Below are positions 37,201 to 45,350 of a stretch of DNA of 64,000 nucleotides, piece after piece. The notes beneath the pieces are model-generated. The model made no database searches. It saw only the letters and a list, made by a program, of their open reading frames with translations, and was not told the origin of the DNA. Positions within the stretch are counted from its first letter, which is position 1; each line of letters begins with the position of its first letter. Both the position numbers and the translations under genes were made by a program. This stretch comes from Asterias rubens. Lineage: Eukaryota; Echinodermata; Asteroidea; Forcipulatida; Asteriidae. The stretch spans positions 6,200,001-6,264,000 of the forward strand of contig NC_047073.1 in assembly GCF_902459465.1 (NCBI RefSeq). Reading direction: 5' to 3'.

Positions 37201-39516
37201 AGTGACAAGCCATCTTCCCAATGATAGATAAACAATACCACAATAGATACATAAACCATACCAACATTAAATAACAAAGCCATTAAGTGATTTTTCATTT
37301 CCTCTGGAAAGAGAGACCAAGGTAGACATTGGCTACCAATACTGGCTCGAAATGATTTTAAAGTTCTGGTTCTGACTTATCAATGTATCCATGGTATTGC
37401 CCCAGTTTAAATTCAAAGCTTAGCTCAGGAGTACAAATCTGCGATCTTCACATAAATCCCTTCTGACTCCTCCAGTCAAAACCAAGTCGTACGGTTCCCG
37501 CTCTTTCCAATATGCAGCAGTTCAGTTGTGGAACAGTCTTCCACAGGCTGAGACATCAGAACAATTCAAAACCCAGTTAAAAACATATCTGTTTACTTTG
37601 TACAATAATTGTTGGTTTCCTTTCTACAGCGCAGAGGGACCTCACGGTGATGTGCGCTATACAAGAATGGTTTTATTTTTATTATTATCAAAGAAACACA
37701 TAGGATTTTTGGCCAACTTCTGTGGGAACAATTCAAATATCTTGTGTTGAGTTTTCAGATTCTTACCAATCTCTGTGAATCAACACTTTCGTTGAAGAAC
37801 ATGACCAGATGACTCTGCAGTGCTAGTAATGTGTCGGGATCTAGGGAAGTGGCTGTCGAAGCACTCCCCCCTTGGACCCGCCCCATCTGGACATCCCACT
37901 GCCTCCTTAGCTCGGCCTTCAGTCTCTGTCTTGACAGCGAACCACGGAGGAAGGATTGTATTCTGGTTGCACTCAGCTGTTTATTTCTCTCTTCCTGCAA
38001 AAAGAAAATAGAGATCAGTATTTGTAGACTTGCCTCAATACAGTGTATGCTGGTCCAGGGGTTGATTTCACAAAGAGTTAGGACTAGTCCTAAAACTTAG
38101 TCCTAAGTTAGGATGAGTAACTTGCCTAACTCGACATAAGACTAGTCTTTACTCTTTGTGAAATCCACACTTGTTAATACTGCACACAAATGCAGCACTT
38201 TGCACAACAAATTTGAGAAATTTTAAAAGAGGTTTGTTTTCACAAGCAACCAGGCTGCATTAAAACCAAATCATTTAATGAGTGTGTTCTTCAAATTTGT
38301 TTATTGTTATACGTCAAATTCACCAATTTGTTTATGGTACACTGTATACATCAGGATCATATTTTTGAAGATGATTCTTTGAAAGATAGGGAAACAATGT
38401 ATGTTGACCAGATAAGGACTGAGGGAATCATATTTGTGTTTATTTAGAATCGATCTTGCAGCAGATTTGTGAACAGTGTGAAGCTTTTTTTGTTGTCCTG
38501 CTCCAAACAACGAAAATGACATGTTTTCTAGTTGTTTAAGCCGGTAGTATATACGATAACAAAAGAAAACAAGGCTACACACAACAAATAGTATATTTTT
38601 AAACTTTTGATGACATTTATTTTATTGTTATGTCTTTAATAGATTTTAATCATTAGTTTTCTTCCCTTGAAAAAATAAAAATACCTAGAGTCGGCCGTAT
38701 TTTTAGGGTAGGTCGGGTTACGCCAACATAACATTTTTTGTATGCCTTTAAGCAAGTTTGTTTGCTTACAGGCTTCATGAAGTTGGGTCCAGATAACTTG
38801 GCCACCAACATGACCAAGCAAAAGAAGTTTAGTCTTGCTCTTCAGACAGGGCACTTATGACAAGACATGTTCCTTACCTGTCTCTTTTTTCTCTCATCTT
38901 GATTTCGCTGAAGGAGAGATGATGTTGGTTCCTAAATCAGAAATAAATGCAACAAAGTGGGTAATAAATTAGTTATAACTAAAGTTTCTCATCAACCTGT
39001 GCATTAACATTTTTGCATTCTTTCATTTCATAACCAAATCAGCCCTGGAATTTCATCTTTTGAGTGAGCAAGGCCATTTTCATTATGAAAAGAACATTTC
39101 CGTTGTAAAATCTTTAAGTCTATGCGAAATTTTGAAGAGGCACCGAGGTCAAGACGCCTTTTACAACAATACTTGTTATGCATCTTTAATTTAATTCTTG
39201 TTACATCAATGGGGTTAAAAAACAAAATAAGGGATAACTTACCGTATGGCACCACCACCTTTTCCCTCATTTTTACAAAAAGGGATATCTCAATGAGGTT
39301 AATTAGATACTATATTATTTTGAATGAAAAAGTGGTGGCGCCATACTGAAACTTTTCCAAAATTAGTTTGTTTTTTATACTTTTACAATGATGAGTGAAT
39401 CTAGCAAAGAGTGGAGGGACTTTGAAAAGTTCTGCCCAACTCCTAATTACCTTTTTACTGGCTCCTCTTAGGGACACCACAGGACGTCGTTTGAAATCAC
39501 CCTCAAAACTGTACAT
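22291..39516 (-). CDS. UBE3C: Ubiquitin-protein ligase E3C (HECT type)
   Basis: A proteasome-associated HECT ligase that extends ubiquitin chains. 21 coding exons join without a phase error into 1075 aa (human about 1083): 39451-39516, 38878-38931, 37767-37994, 36712-36824, 35731-35885, 34697-34847, 33980-34215, 33005-33150, 32276-32457, 31572-31658, 31100-31254, 29925-30139, 29525-29632, 28547-28720, 27986-28127, 26962-27206, 25437-25558, 24686-24875, 23690-23846, 23110-23240, 22291-22461. The N-terminus [12 protein letters not shown] and an IQ motif at about 50-60 are family-typical. The HECT domain runs from about 736 to the end, with [30 protein letters not shown] and the catalytic Cys1043 in [15 protein letters not shown]. 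The protein ends GFELS, as in the family. Exon 8 carries an acidic stretch (DDDSDSEDD). A 5' UTR splice acceptor lies at 39571, so the promoter is further upstream, shared with WDR83OS. Confidence 0.97.
23930..24315. mobile_element. TTAA-type foldback element, family B (copy 2)
   Basis: It lies in a UBE3C intron. Its ends are TTAAAGACACTGGACACTAT and CAATAGTTTCCACTGCCATTAA. It matches the copy at 21364-21748 along its whole length, including GAGGTCTCGAAATC. Confidence 0.82.
24585..24668 (-). repeat. tRNA-like repeat fragment (GATTCGAACCCACACTCTGC type)
   Basis: It contains GACTCGAACCCACACTCTGC, which on the minus strand is a B-box-like GGGTTCGAGTCC. A related fragment lies at 40150-40245. 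It is probably the 5' part of a tRNA-derived SINE. It is not a functional tRNA. Confidence 0.5.
25696..26207. mobile_element. Foldback element with CATAGAGCTATATATATTGA ends (copy 1)
   Basis: The arms CATAGAGCTATATATATTGA…CTAGAGCGCTAAC and the inverse TTAGCGCTCTAG…TATAGCTCTATG bound 512 bp. GCTAACC flanks the element on both sides (25689-25695 and 26208-26214), a 7-8 bp target duplication. The interior is CpG-rich and has a minus-strand open frame that is also present in the copy at 55237-55734. It lies in a UBE3C intron. Confidence 0.85.
26208..26345 (+). repeat. tRNA-derived SINE, truncated 5' part
   Basis: Contains the B-box-like GGGTTTGAATCCTGCCC, then GTGCCTGTGATTTTTTCACA and CAGTGCTAACACACATTGGT, matching the body and tail of the SINE at 52835-53075. 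The A-box half is missing: the foldback element ends at 26207, so it was inserted into or next to this SINE. Confidence 0.65.
28842..29197. mobile_element. TTAA-type foldback element, family A (copy 2, right end truncated)
   Basis: It starts TTAAAGGAACACGTTGCC at 28842 and has the central inverted GGCCATTTATGGGAGT blocks. The right end stops within CCAACTCATCCG, so the last roughly 25 bp are missing. It lies in a UBE3C intron. Confidence 0.78.
30300..30490. repeat. Foldback repeat, AGCCGGTTGGGTC type (family E, copy 1)
   Basis: The arms GTGTTGGCTCTGAAAAGAGC…GGTTGGGTC and the inverse GACCCAACCAGCTC…AGCCAACACTC flank a tight palindrome, AGTATACTCTGCTCTTCTTC and its inverse. The same architecture occurs at about 57550-58190 and 61470-61730. 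It lies in a UBE3C intron. Confidence 0.75.
32100..32240. repeat. Dispersed repeat, CCTGGAATTTCAT type (copy 2)
   Basis: It shares CCTGGAATTTCATCT, AGGCCATTTTCATTTTG, GGAAAATCTTAAAGTCT and GGGGCACCAAGGACA with 7250-7400 and 39040-39160. It lies just downstream, in transcript order, of UBE3C exon 9. Confidence 0.6.
32497..32660. repeat. Dispersed repeat, GGTTTGGGTACTTTTTG type (third copy)
   Basis: It begins AAGGGTTTGGGTACTTTTTG and runs through AATGATGGTAGAAAGCTTTC, as at 1558-1765 and 15225-15425. Its class is unknown. It lies in a UBE3C intron. Confidence 0.6.
32855..32935 (+). repeat. tRNA-like SINE head (TGGCTCAGTTGGTAGAGTG)
   Basis: It has an A-box-like TGGCTCAGTTGGTAGAGTG and, about 40 nt on, a B-box-like GGTTTAAATCC. 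The anticodon arm does not fold convincingly and the 3' acceptor stem is absent, so this is a tRNA-derived retroposon fragment of a family different from the 48265 array. Confidence 0.5.
33532..33893. mobile_element. 362-bp hAT-like foldback element rich in CGATAT
   Basis: The ends are TAAGCTTGGGCGATATC and its inverse GATATCGCCCAAGCTTA. The 8-bp target duplication GATTAAAA is intact at 33524-33531 and 33894-33901. The interior is packed with CGATATATCG palindromes. It is non-autonomous, in the UBE3C intron between exons 7 and 8. Confidence 0.88.
35138..35297. repeat. Foldback repeat, GGCTCCGGCTCAGGCTCCGC type
   Basis: The left arm ATCAAACCACTGCTTTGGCT…CCGGCTCAGGCTCCGCGTGC is mirrored by the right arm GCACGCGGAGCCTAAGCC…CCAAGCCGTGGTTTGA. 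A diverged relative lies at about 22690-22825. It is MITE-like. Confidence 0.7.
35522..35688. repeat. Short foldback repeat, AAGCCTGGCTCGTACTTCC type
   Basis: The ends are TAAGCCTGGCTCGTACTTCC and the inverse GGAAGTATGAAACAGGCTTTA. It is related to the repeat at 12016-12166 and lies in a UBE3C intron. Confidence 0.6.
36037..36373. mobile_element. TTAA-type foldback element, family C (copy 2, partial)
   Basis: It starts TTAAAGCCATTATACACTTT and shares the body of the copies at 10840-11206 and 40656-41054. The mirror-image terminal block at the right end is not recognisable, so it is probably truncated. Confidence 0.65.
37300..37670 (+). mobile_element. LINE reverse-transcriptase C-terminal remnant
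   Basis: Translation across frames gives [20 protein letters not shown]…HGIAP and later [20 protein letters not shown] followed by YLFTL. This is the typical C-terminus of non-LTR retrotransposon polymerases (LHWLP…WNSLP…FKxxLKT). It is decayed by stops and frameshifts, in a UBE3C intron, antisense to the gene. Confidence 0.75.
38055..38168. repeat. Short foldback repeat, TTTCACAAAGAGTTAGGAC type (family D, copy 1)
   Basis: The arms TTTCACAAAGAGTTAGGACT and the inverse CTTTACTCTTTGTGAAATCC enclose AGTCCTAAGTTAGGATGAG. Copies are at 50455-50585 and, shorter, at 56165-56237. It is MITE-like without coding content. Confidence 0.7.
38290..38585 (-). mobile_element. LINE reverse-transcriptase fragment, minus strand
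   Basis: A 91-codon open stretch includes [17 protein letters not shown] and later [19 protein letters not shown]. This resembles the LQ(K/R)xQNRAARxI…LxxRxxxxxLxxxYK region after the catalytic RT core of many LINEs. It is a fragment, not an intact gene, located in a UBE3C intron. Confidence 0.6.
39040..39160. repeat. Dispersed repeat, CCTGGAATTTCAT type (copy 3)
   Basis: It contains CCCTGGAATTTCATCTTTTG and AAGGCCATTTTCATTATG, then GAGGCACCGAGGTCAAGA, in the same order as at 7250-7400. Confidence 0.55.
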
Positions 39517-39854
39517 CTCTGGATCTTTGATGAAAGAACAATACGTCTCTTGATCTGATGATCTTATTACCTAATACAGAAAAACAAAGCTAAAGTGAAT
39601 GGAATGTCGTTATTCATAGCTAAAATTATCCTCGCCGTATGTCATTGGTTGACAAGGACGCTTGAATGCAATGCAATCTGTGTATTTTTCTGTAGTGTAA
39701 CTGGGTAGCTAGTTCTTTATACTTCGCTCGTTAGGAAATGCGGCCACAGATGTTTCTGCCGATTAGCGCTGGTCGTTATACGCCCGCGGTAACACACATG
39801 GAACCTTTGAAGACGACTAGTTGTAACTCCTTCTGTTCCTTGCTCTATGTACAG

Positions 39855-39858
<4 letters not shown>

Positions 39859-39897
<39 letters not shown>
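39859..39897. repeat. (AAT)n microsatellite
   Basis: A pure ATA/AAT trinucleotide run of about 13 units. Immediately downstream is a common interspersed repeat (39898-40245) with TATATAGTGCTTTTCACACC and CCAAAGCGCTTCACATTATT. Confidence 0.9.
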
Positions 39898-39900
<3 letters not shown>

Positions 39901-40245
39901 CCCGTTTTTATATAGTGCTTTTCACACCCGGAGGGCATCCCAAAGCGCTTCACATTATTACCCCTGGTCACTGGGCCTTAATTCACTCCTTAAACCATCT
40001 CAGCTCCCTGGTGGGGAGTATGCAGCCTGTGCAACATTAAATCATAGCGTCTAAATCAATCACAAGAACCATCTCTACCCTCACAGGTATCCATTTACCC
40101 CTGGGTGGAGAGAAGCAATTATAGTTAAGTGTCTTGCTCAGGGACACAAGTGTTACAACCGGGGTTCGAACCCACACTCTGCTGAACAGAAGCATCAGAG
40201 CTCGAGTTCGGTGCTCTTATCCGCTCGGCCACGACACCCTACAAA
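39898..40245 (-). repeat. Interspersed repeat ending in a tRNA-like head
   Basis: It begins with TATATAGTGCTTTTCACACC and CCAAAGCGCTTCACATTATT. It ends with GGGGTTCGAACCCACACTCTGC and GCTCTTATCCGCTCGGCCAC, which on the minus strand is a tRNA-like head with A and B boxes. I read it as a minus-strand tRNA-derived SINE with a long body. It lies upstream of the UBE3C coding start. Confidence 0.6.
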
Positions 40246-40655
40246 AGATGTACCAGAATAAACTGCACCTGCCACATGGGAAGAAGTTATGTTCATGATT
40301 CCTCAAGAACAAAAGTTAAAACGCCAACAAAACAAGTTGTTTTCAATAATTTAATCAATTACCAACAACCAAATGCCACTTAAATTTAAAACACCTGAGG
40401 ACCAGTCACAAATTCTCTCCAAGGAAGTGGTCCGCGGAGGCACAGACATAGCTTTAAAGTGTACCTGCATCTGTGCATTCTATTAAATGTACATCATTAC
40501 CAAAACATGACACAAGAATCAACTGTTAGCATGGTTAGTGTTAGTGTTAAACTTAAAGCAAATTGTGTCCATTATTGCTAAATTATGGCATGTATGGCAT
40601 TTGCGATTAAAAAAAAAAAAAATGAAATGTGAAATGACTGTTCTATTGTTCGTTT

Positions 40656-41054
40656 TTAAAGCCATTGGACACTTTCGGTAAACAGTGTTGTCCAAAGCCC
40701 ACACTTCGTGTATCACAACTTCTATATAACATAACAAACCTGTAAAAATTTAGGTTCAATCAGTCATCGGAGTCGGGAGAAAATAACGGGAAAACCCACC
40801 CTTGTAAGTTGTTTCCGCACATTTCGTAGTGTCATGACATGTGTTTAAAATAAATCCGTAATTCTCGATATAGAGAATTTATATTGTTTTAATGTTTTCT
40901 CAAAAAGTAAAGCATTTCATGGAATAATATTTCAAGAGAAGTCTCTCAGTACTCACCATTACCTTCTGTGAACCCTGTTAGTGAAGTTATTTGTAAATCT
41001 GTGAACTTTTGTTTTTGTTTCCGTACCGAATCGAAAGTGTCCAAAAATGGCTTT
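40656..41054. mobile_element. TTAA-type foldback element, family C (copy 3)
   Basis: The left end is TTAAAGCCATTGGACACTTT and the right end is the inverse CGAAAGTGTCCAAAAATGGC. The right TTAA is degraded to TTTAC. The body matches 10840-11206. It sits between UBE3C and WDR83OS, within the predicted UBE3C 5' UTR intron. Confidence 0.75.
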
Positions 41055-41339
41055 ACAATAGCAATTTCAGCAGTTGCATAACACTAACAATTGAATTCAA
41101 TATTAAACACGTGAATATCAGGTACAATAAACACATACATTACAAATGTACCAAACAAAAGTATATTAAAGTTTATCACTCACTATTTTGTTCAGTAAAA
41201 TCGACTTCTCGGAGATTCAACTTCTCCTATGCTTCACCGCACAGTACACACTCACAACAAATCAGCTGTTTTCAAGTTAAATTTAATTTTACTGTTTCTA
41301 TAGGCTGCAAAAACTCATCTCTCAATTAGTACACCATCA

Positions 41340-41878
41340 ACCACTCACGACATCAGTAAAAGTGGGTTATGCGTCAAATATCTAAACATTTTAAAACCGA
41401 AGTGCAGAAATTTCTGGAACGATTTTCCTGATACAGATGTGTTTTCAGCAACTCATCGTTCTTCTTCGGTCAGTTCTTGTATGCGTTGTGCGTGTGCTCG
41501 TCGAGTCGCCGCCTGCTATTGCTAAAAATTAGGGTGTAGTTTGTTTGAAAACCAGACTAAATCTTTACACACTGGAGCATAAACGTTCAGTACCAACAAA
41601 TGAACGATTTTAAGTTAGATGTATTTAAAGTCGTTCCCCCTAAAGACCCTGCCTTGAGCGTGCATAGTACACTATTTTAATTGAGGGCGGTATAAAAGAG
41701 TGCTTGGACGGTTTGAGATACAACTAATGATCCCTTTATTTATGTTACATGCATTTTGTGCTGGTAATCAGTAAAGAGGCACAATTTTGCAGAGAATCTA
41801 CCTTGAAATGACGTGATTATCCTGGTGAAGTTGAAAAATAAAAGGTTTTATATACTTCCAGATATATAGCAAATCAAT
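41340..41878. promoter_or_regulatory. Probable shared divergent promoter of UBE3C and WDR83OS
   Basis: UBE3C runs left from here and WDR83OS starts at 41879. A good minus-strand donor (GTGAGTGG, 41340-41347) could end a noncoding UBE3C first exon that would join the acceptor at 39571. CpG dinucleotides cluster around 41480-41520 (GTGCTCGTCGAGTCGCCG). No TATA box is obvious. The assignment is inferred from gene positions. Confidence 0.45.
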
Positions 41879-44800
41879 ATGTCATCCTCACAAAATAACT
41901 CTTCAGACGTGAAGCGTCCTAACAAGATTGTAAGGTAAGATTTAAAAAAAGAATTGGTTGGAACTTTTAAAATTTAAAAGACCCTGCAATCTCTTTGCAT
42001 GTAACATTGTCATTGAGGTCTCCAAATACAAAAGAGCTCATGTTGTTTTTATGATGTTAATATTGTGATATATCGTTGACTAAACTAGCCTAAATGATTG
42101 TTGTATCGCGATATACTTTTCCGTTGTTATGTTGCTGTACTTAGACTTAGAGTCTTAGCATGATCATGCCGGTTTAGAATGCTGGTCATCTCGCCACCTG
42201 ACAAGCTCGCCACCAACAAAGTCGCCCCCTGCAAAGTCGCCCCCTACCCGGCTCGCGCCGGGTTAAAACAAAGTCGCCCCCTGGCAATGTCGCCCCCAAA
42301 CAATGTCGCCCCCTAGCAAAGTCGCCCCCTGACAATGTCGCCCCCAGCCAATGTCGCCCCCTAGCAAAGTCGCCCCCAGATGTTGTTCGGAAAATAATTA
42401 AGGCTACAATAATAATTATGGTAAAAAAATATAGTTAAAACATTTTCAGAAAAAATTCTGTATGAAGTAATGTGCTTGTGGAGGGTCTAACCCTACCCCT
42501 AACCCTAACCCTAACCCTACTCCTAACCCTAACCCTAACCCTAACCCTAAACCTAACCCTAACCCTAACCCTTAACTATTTTCTAGGGGCGTCTTTGCTA
42601 GGGGGGGCGACATTGGCTGGGGGCGACATTGTCAGGGGGCGACTTTGCTAGGGGGCGACATTGTTTGGGGGCGGCATTGTCAGTGGGCGACTTTGTAACA
42701 ACTCGGGGCGAGCCGGTTAGGGCGACTGTGCAGGGGGCGACTTTGTTGGTGGCGAGCTTGCTAGGTGGCGAGATGACCAGCCCCCGCCGATTTATATTAT
42801 TATTTATGTAAACTAGGCCCTTAATATTATAATAATATTTATATAAAAAATTAATCGCCATATTTGCTCTTTTTCTTTGTTGCCCTTTTTTGATTAATTA
42901 AATAGGGCAATTGCCAATGCAATGCCAATGGGAACCCTTCCCCCCCCTGTCAACACCTGCCCCTACCCCCCCCCCCCCCCCACGCTCCATCCCATCCAAC
43001 ACCCCACTTAACCTCCTCCTCCTCCATGGCCTCTTTATAATTTTTCCTCCCCTTTCTCCACATCGTACAGGCTCTCCGCATGGCTGACCGTTCCACAACC
43101 AAACTATCCCCCGCCCCTTCCCACCATACTCCCACCTCTGGCTTCCCTCACCTCACCTGATTTTTGGATCACCTGGGTAAAGCGGACTGGCTTGCGAGGC
43201 ATTTATTATGTTTACCATAAGTCCAAACACAACTTTTCTTGTTTCCATTATTTGATGCAGATACAAAGCCCCTGAAGATGCCCCACCAGATGACCCAACG
43301 GCTGATTACATGAACCTGCTGGGAATGGTCTTCAGTATGCTTGGCCTTATGATGAAGGTCAGTGAACCTCAATAAACCTTTGAAGCTTCAACCAGGAAGG
43401 AACCTTAACCCCAAGGAGCCTATGTCACATTTTGAAAAATCTCTAAAAACAGGGGAATATCAGTAACAAAAGAACTAAGCACCACTGGCACATACATGCT
43501 ACATTTAAACACATAAAGCACAATCTGTCATCATACCTTTTCACTTTTGCAGCCTTACCCAAGGTTTTATCAAATGACCAATTTCCCTAATGAAAAGGTT
43601 TTTTTCTCTGAAAAAATAACACTGACCGGAAACGAACACTTACAAAGCTCTGTAGTCGGTGGGCCACCTAAATCAAGCAAAACTTAGCAATGTAATACTA
43701 ACAGCAGTGCTGTTAAATTCATTCAATCAACCCAAACTTAGCAATGTAATACTAACAGCAGTGCTGTTAAATTCATTGTCCAGACCATTGTACTTGTAGA
43801 CTTAATAATTATGAATAGGTTTGCAAAAAGGGCACACAGCATATGATTATTATTATTATAATTTATTCGACCAATACAAACAATCAAGTTACAATAACAT
43901 ATAAGACAGAACATTAACGGAAAAACAATTATAAAAAGCAAGAAATAAGGACAATAAATACATAATTAAATAAAATAATAAATTAGGTTAAATTATATTA
44001 AATTAACTTAAATAAATTATTTTAATAAGAAAACAAAAGCAAAAAATAAACACTATGAGAGGGCGGCTGATGAGGGCAGAGCATGCAGGAGGAAAACAAA
44101 ACCAAGTGGAAACGACAACCAGAAGGGATAAAAAACAAGGACAAATCATGCGGGTCAGGGTAACAAAAGTAAACCAAATTAGTGTTGCTCGGAAGCATGC
44201 TGCCCCACACATGATCAATATGCAAGTTGTTTCTCCAATGTTTTACAAGCATTATAAGCATAGCATTTTGTGTTGAGTTCTTTAAAAGTTTACAGCACAC
44301 AAGCATGCATTGCAATTTATTGTGTGTACACGCTTTAGGACATTTGGGGACTACTCTAAAAGTTCGGAAACAATTCAGGGTTTTTGTTTACAGTCAAATG
44401 CTCAGTAGATCCAAATCGGAGTCACAGTTATTTTCTGAGTAAGAAAACTCATTTGTGGTTGAATGAGGACAAATTGACTTGAGCGGGATTTGACCACTGA
44501 CCTTCTGTCTACCCAGTCAATTTCCCTTGTGGTTTATAACTTTATATTTGAATAATAATACATTACATATTTGTGTCTTTCTGTAGATGAAGTGGTGTGC
44601 CTGGATTGCAGTGTTTTGTTCCTTCATTAGTTTTTCGAATACAAGATGTACAGAAGATGGCAAGCAGATGTTTAGTAGCTTCATGTAAGTGTACACCAGA
44701 CTTAAAATTCCCCAACTTAAATCATCCCAACATTACGGCTGGGCCAATTTGAGCCATAAACCCAGATCAAACCTGTCACCAACTCCTGGGGCTGATACAG

Positions 44801-45350
44801 GGTTACCCTCATCACAGTCTCTGGAGATGTAGGCATGGGTATCGTCCAATAGGAGCCTATTTGGTAGAGTAGAATGCACTACCTTACAAACTCAAACAAA
44901 GCTGAGAAATACAATACAAAATTGCTGCTTTGTAAGAATGTTAAAATCAAAGAAAATGAATAAACCTAATTTAACACAACAACCCAAAATTTGTCAGCTT
45001 TTCAAACGTATTGCTTGATCGGCCTCTCTTGGGGCAAATTGTGGAGCGCACACTGATTGATAAATTGCATGAATTCACACATGGTCTAAAGACAGGCCTC
45101 TTGGTAAATGTTCCCAATGTTGGGAACACAAACAAAAAAACAATGCAGGACTAGATAAACACACAGATTTAAGGAAACTTCTTTTGGTTCACCTTATTTC
45201 CCCAACCCTTTTGCCCACTTGGTGTGTACTTTTTATCCAATCAGTGACTATGATATTGGTTTGTTTTGTTGTCGTTACAGGTTGTCTATTTCAGCTGTAG
45301 TGATGTCCTATCTGCAGAATCCTCAACCGATGACATTACCATGGCAATAG
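41879..45350 (+). CDS. WDR83OS: PAT complex subunit Asterix (WDR83OS)
   Basis: Asterix is a small ER membrane protein that pairs with CCDC47 in the PAT complex and shields hydrophilic residues of nascent multipass membrane proteins. Four exons (41879-41934, 43261-43357, 44587-44684, 45281-45350) join in phase into 106 aa, exactly the usual family length. Visible family landmarks are [10 protein letters not shown] near the N-terminus, [35 protein letters not shown] and the near-invariant [18 protein letters not shown] before the C-terminus. Three hydrophobic segments lie at about 40-56, 58-75 and 83-98. The start codon context is AATATGTC, with only one ATG available before the conserved block. 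Intron 1 contains a large foldback element with telomeric repeats at its centre. Confidence 0.96.
42177..42786. mobile_element. Foldback element with iterated GTCGCCCCC motifs and a telomeric-repeat core
   Basis: Both arms (about 42181-42380 and 42585-42781) consist of inverted arrays of GTCGCCCCCTAGCAAA, AATGTCGCCCCC and CTCGCCACC words. The outer ends are GCTGGTCATCTCGCCACC and its inverse. The flanks CCGGTTTA (42169-42176) and CCGATTTA (42787-42794) look like an 8-bp target duplication with one mismatch. The centre contains a CCCTAA array. It has no transposase. It lies in WDR83OS intron 1. The open frames within are repeats. Confidence 0.8.
42488..42574 (+). repeat. Interstitial telomeric repeat (CCCTAA)n
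   Basis: About 14 units of CCCTAA (TTAGGG on the minus strand), with a few variants such as CCCTACTCCTAA and CCTAAACCTAA. This is the canonical metazoan telomere unit, here inside a foldback element and not at a chromosome end. Confidence 0.92.
42955..43160. repeat. C-rich, pyrimidine-biased stretch
   Basis: Contains a C homopolymer at about 42967-42982 and many CCCACC/CCTCC words over about 200 bp. The purine-only opposite strand produces spurious open frames rich in Gly, Glu and Arg. It lies in WDR83OS intron 1. Confidence 0.6.
43676..43785. repeat. 54-bp direct duplication
   Basis: The block AAACTTAGCAATGTAATAC…GCTGTTAAATTCATT occurs twice, 54 bp apart. It is a recent tandem duplication in WDR83OS intron 2. 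Confidence 0.85.

Noticed and set aside
42598-43135. Gly/Arg/Pro-rich open frames on both strands
   Set aside because: They fall in the foldback arms of iterated GTCGCCCCC and in a C-rich pyrimidine stretch; composition alone explains them.
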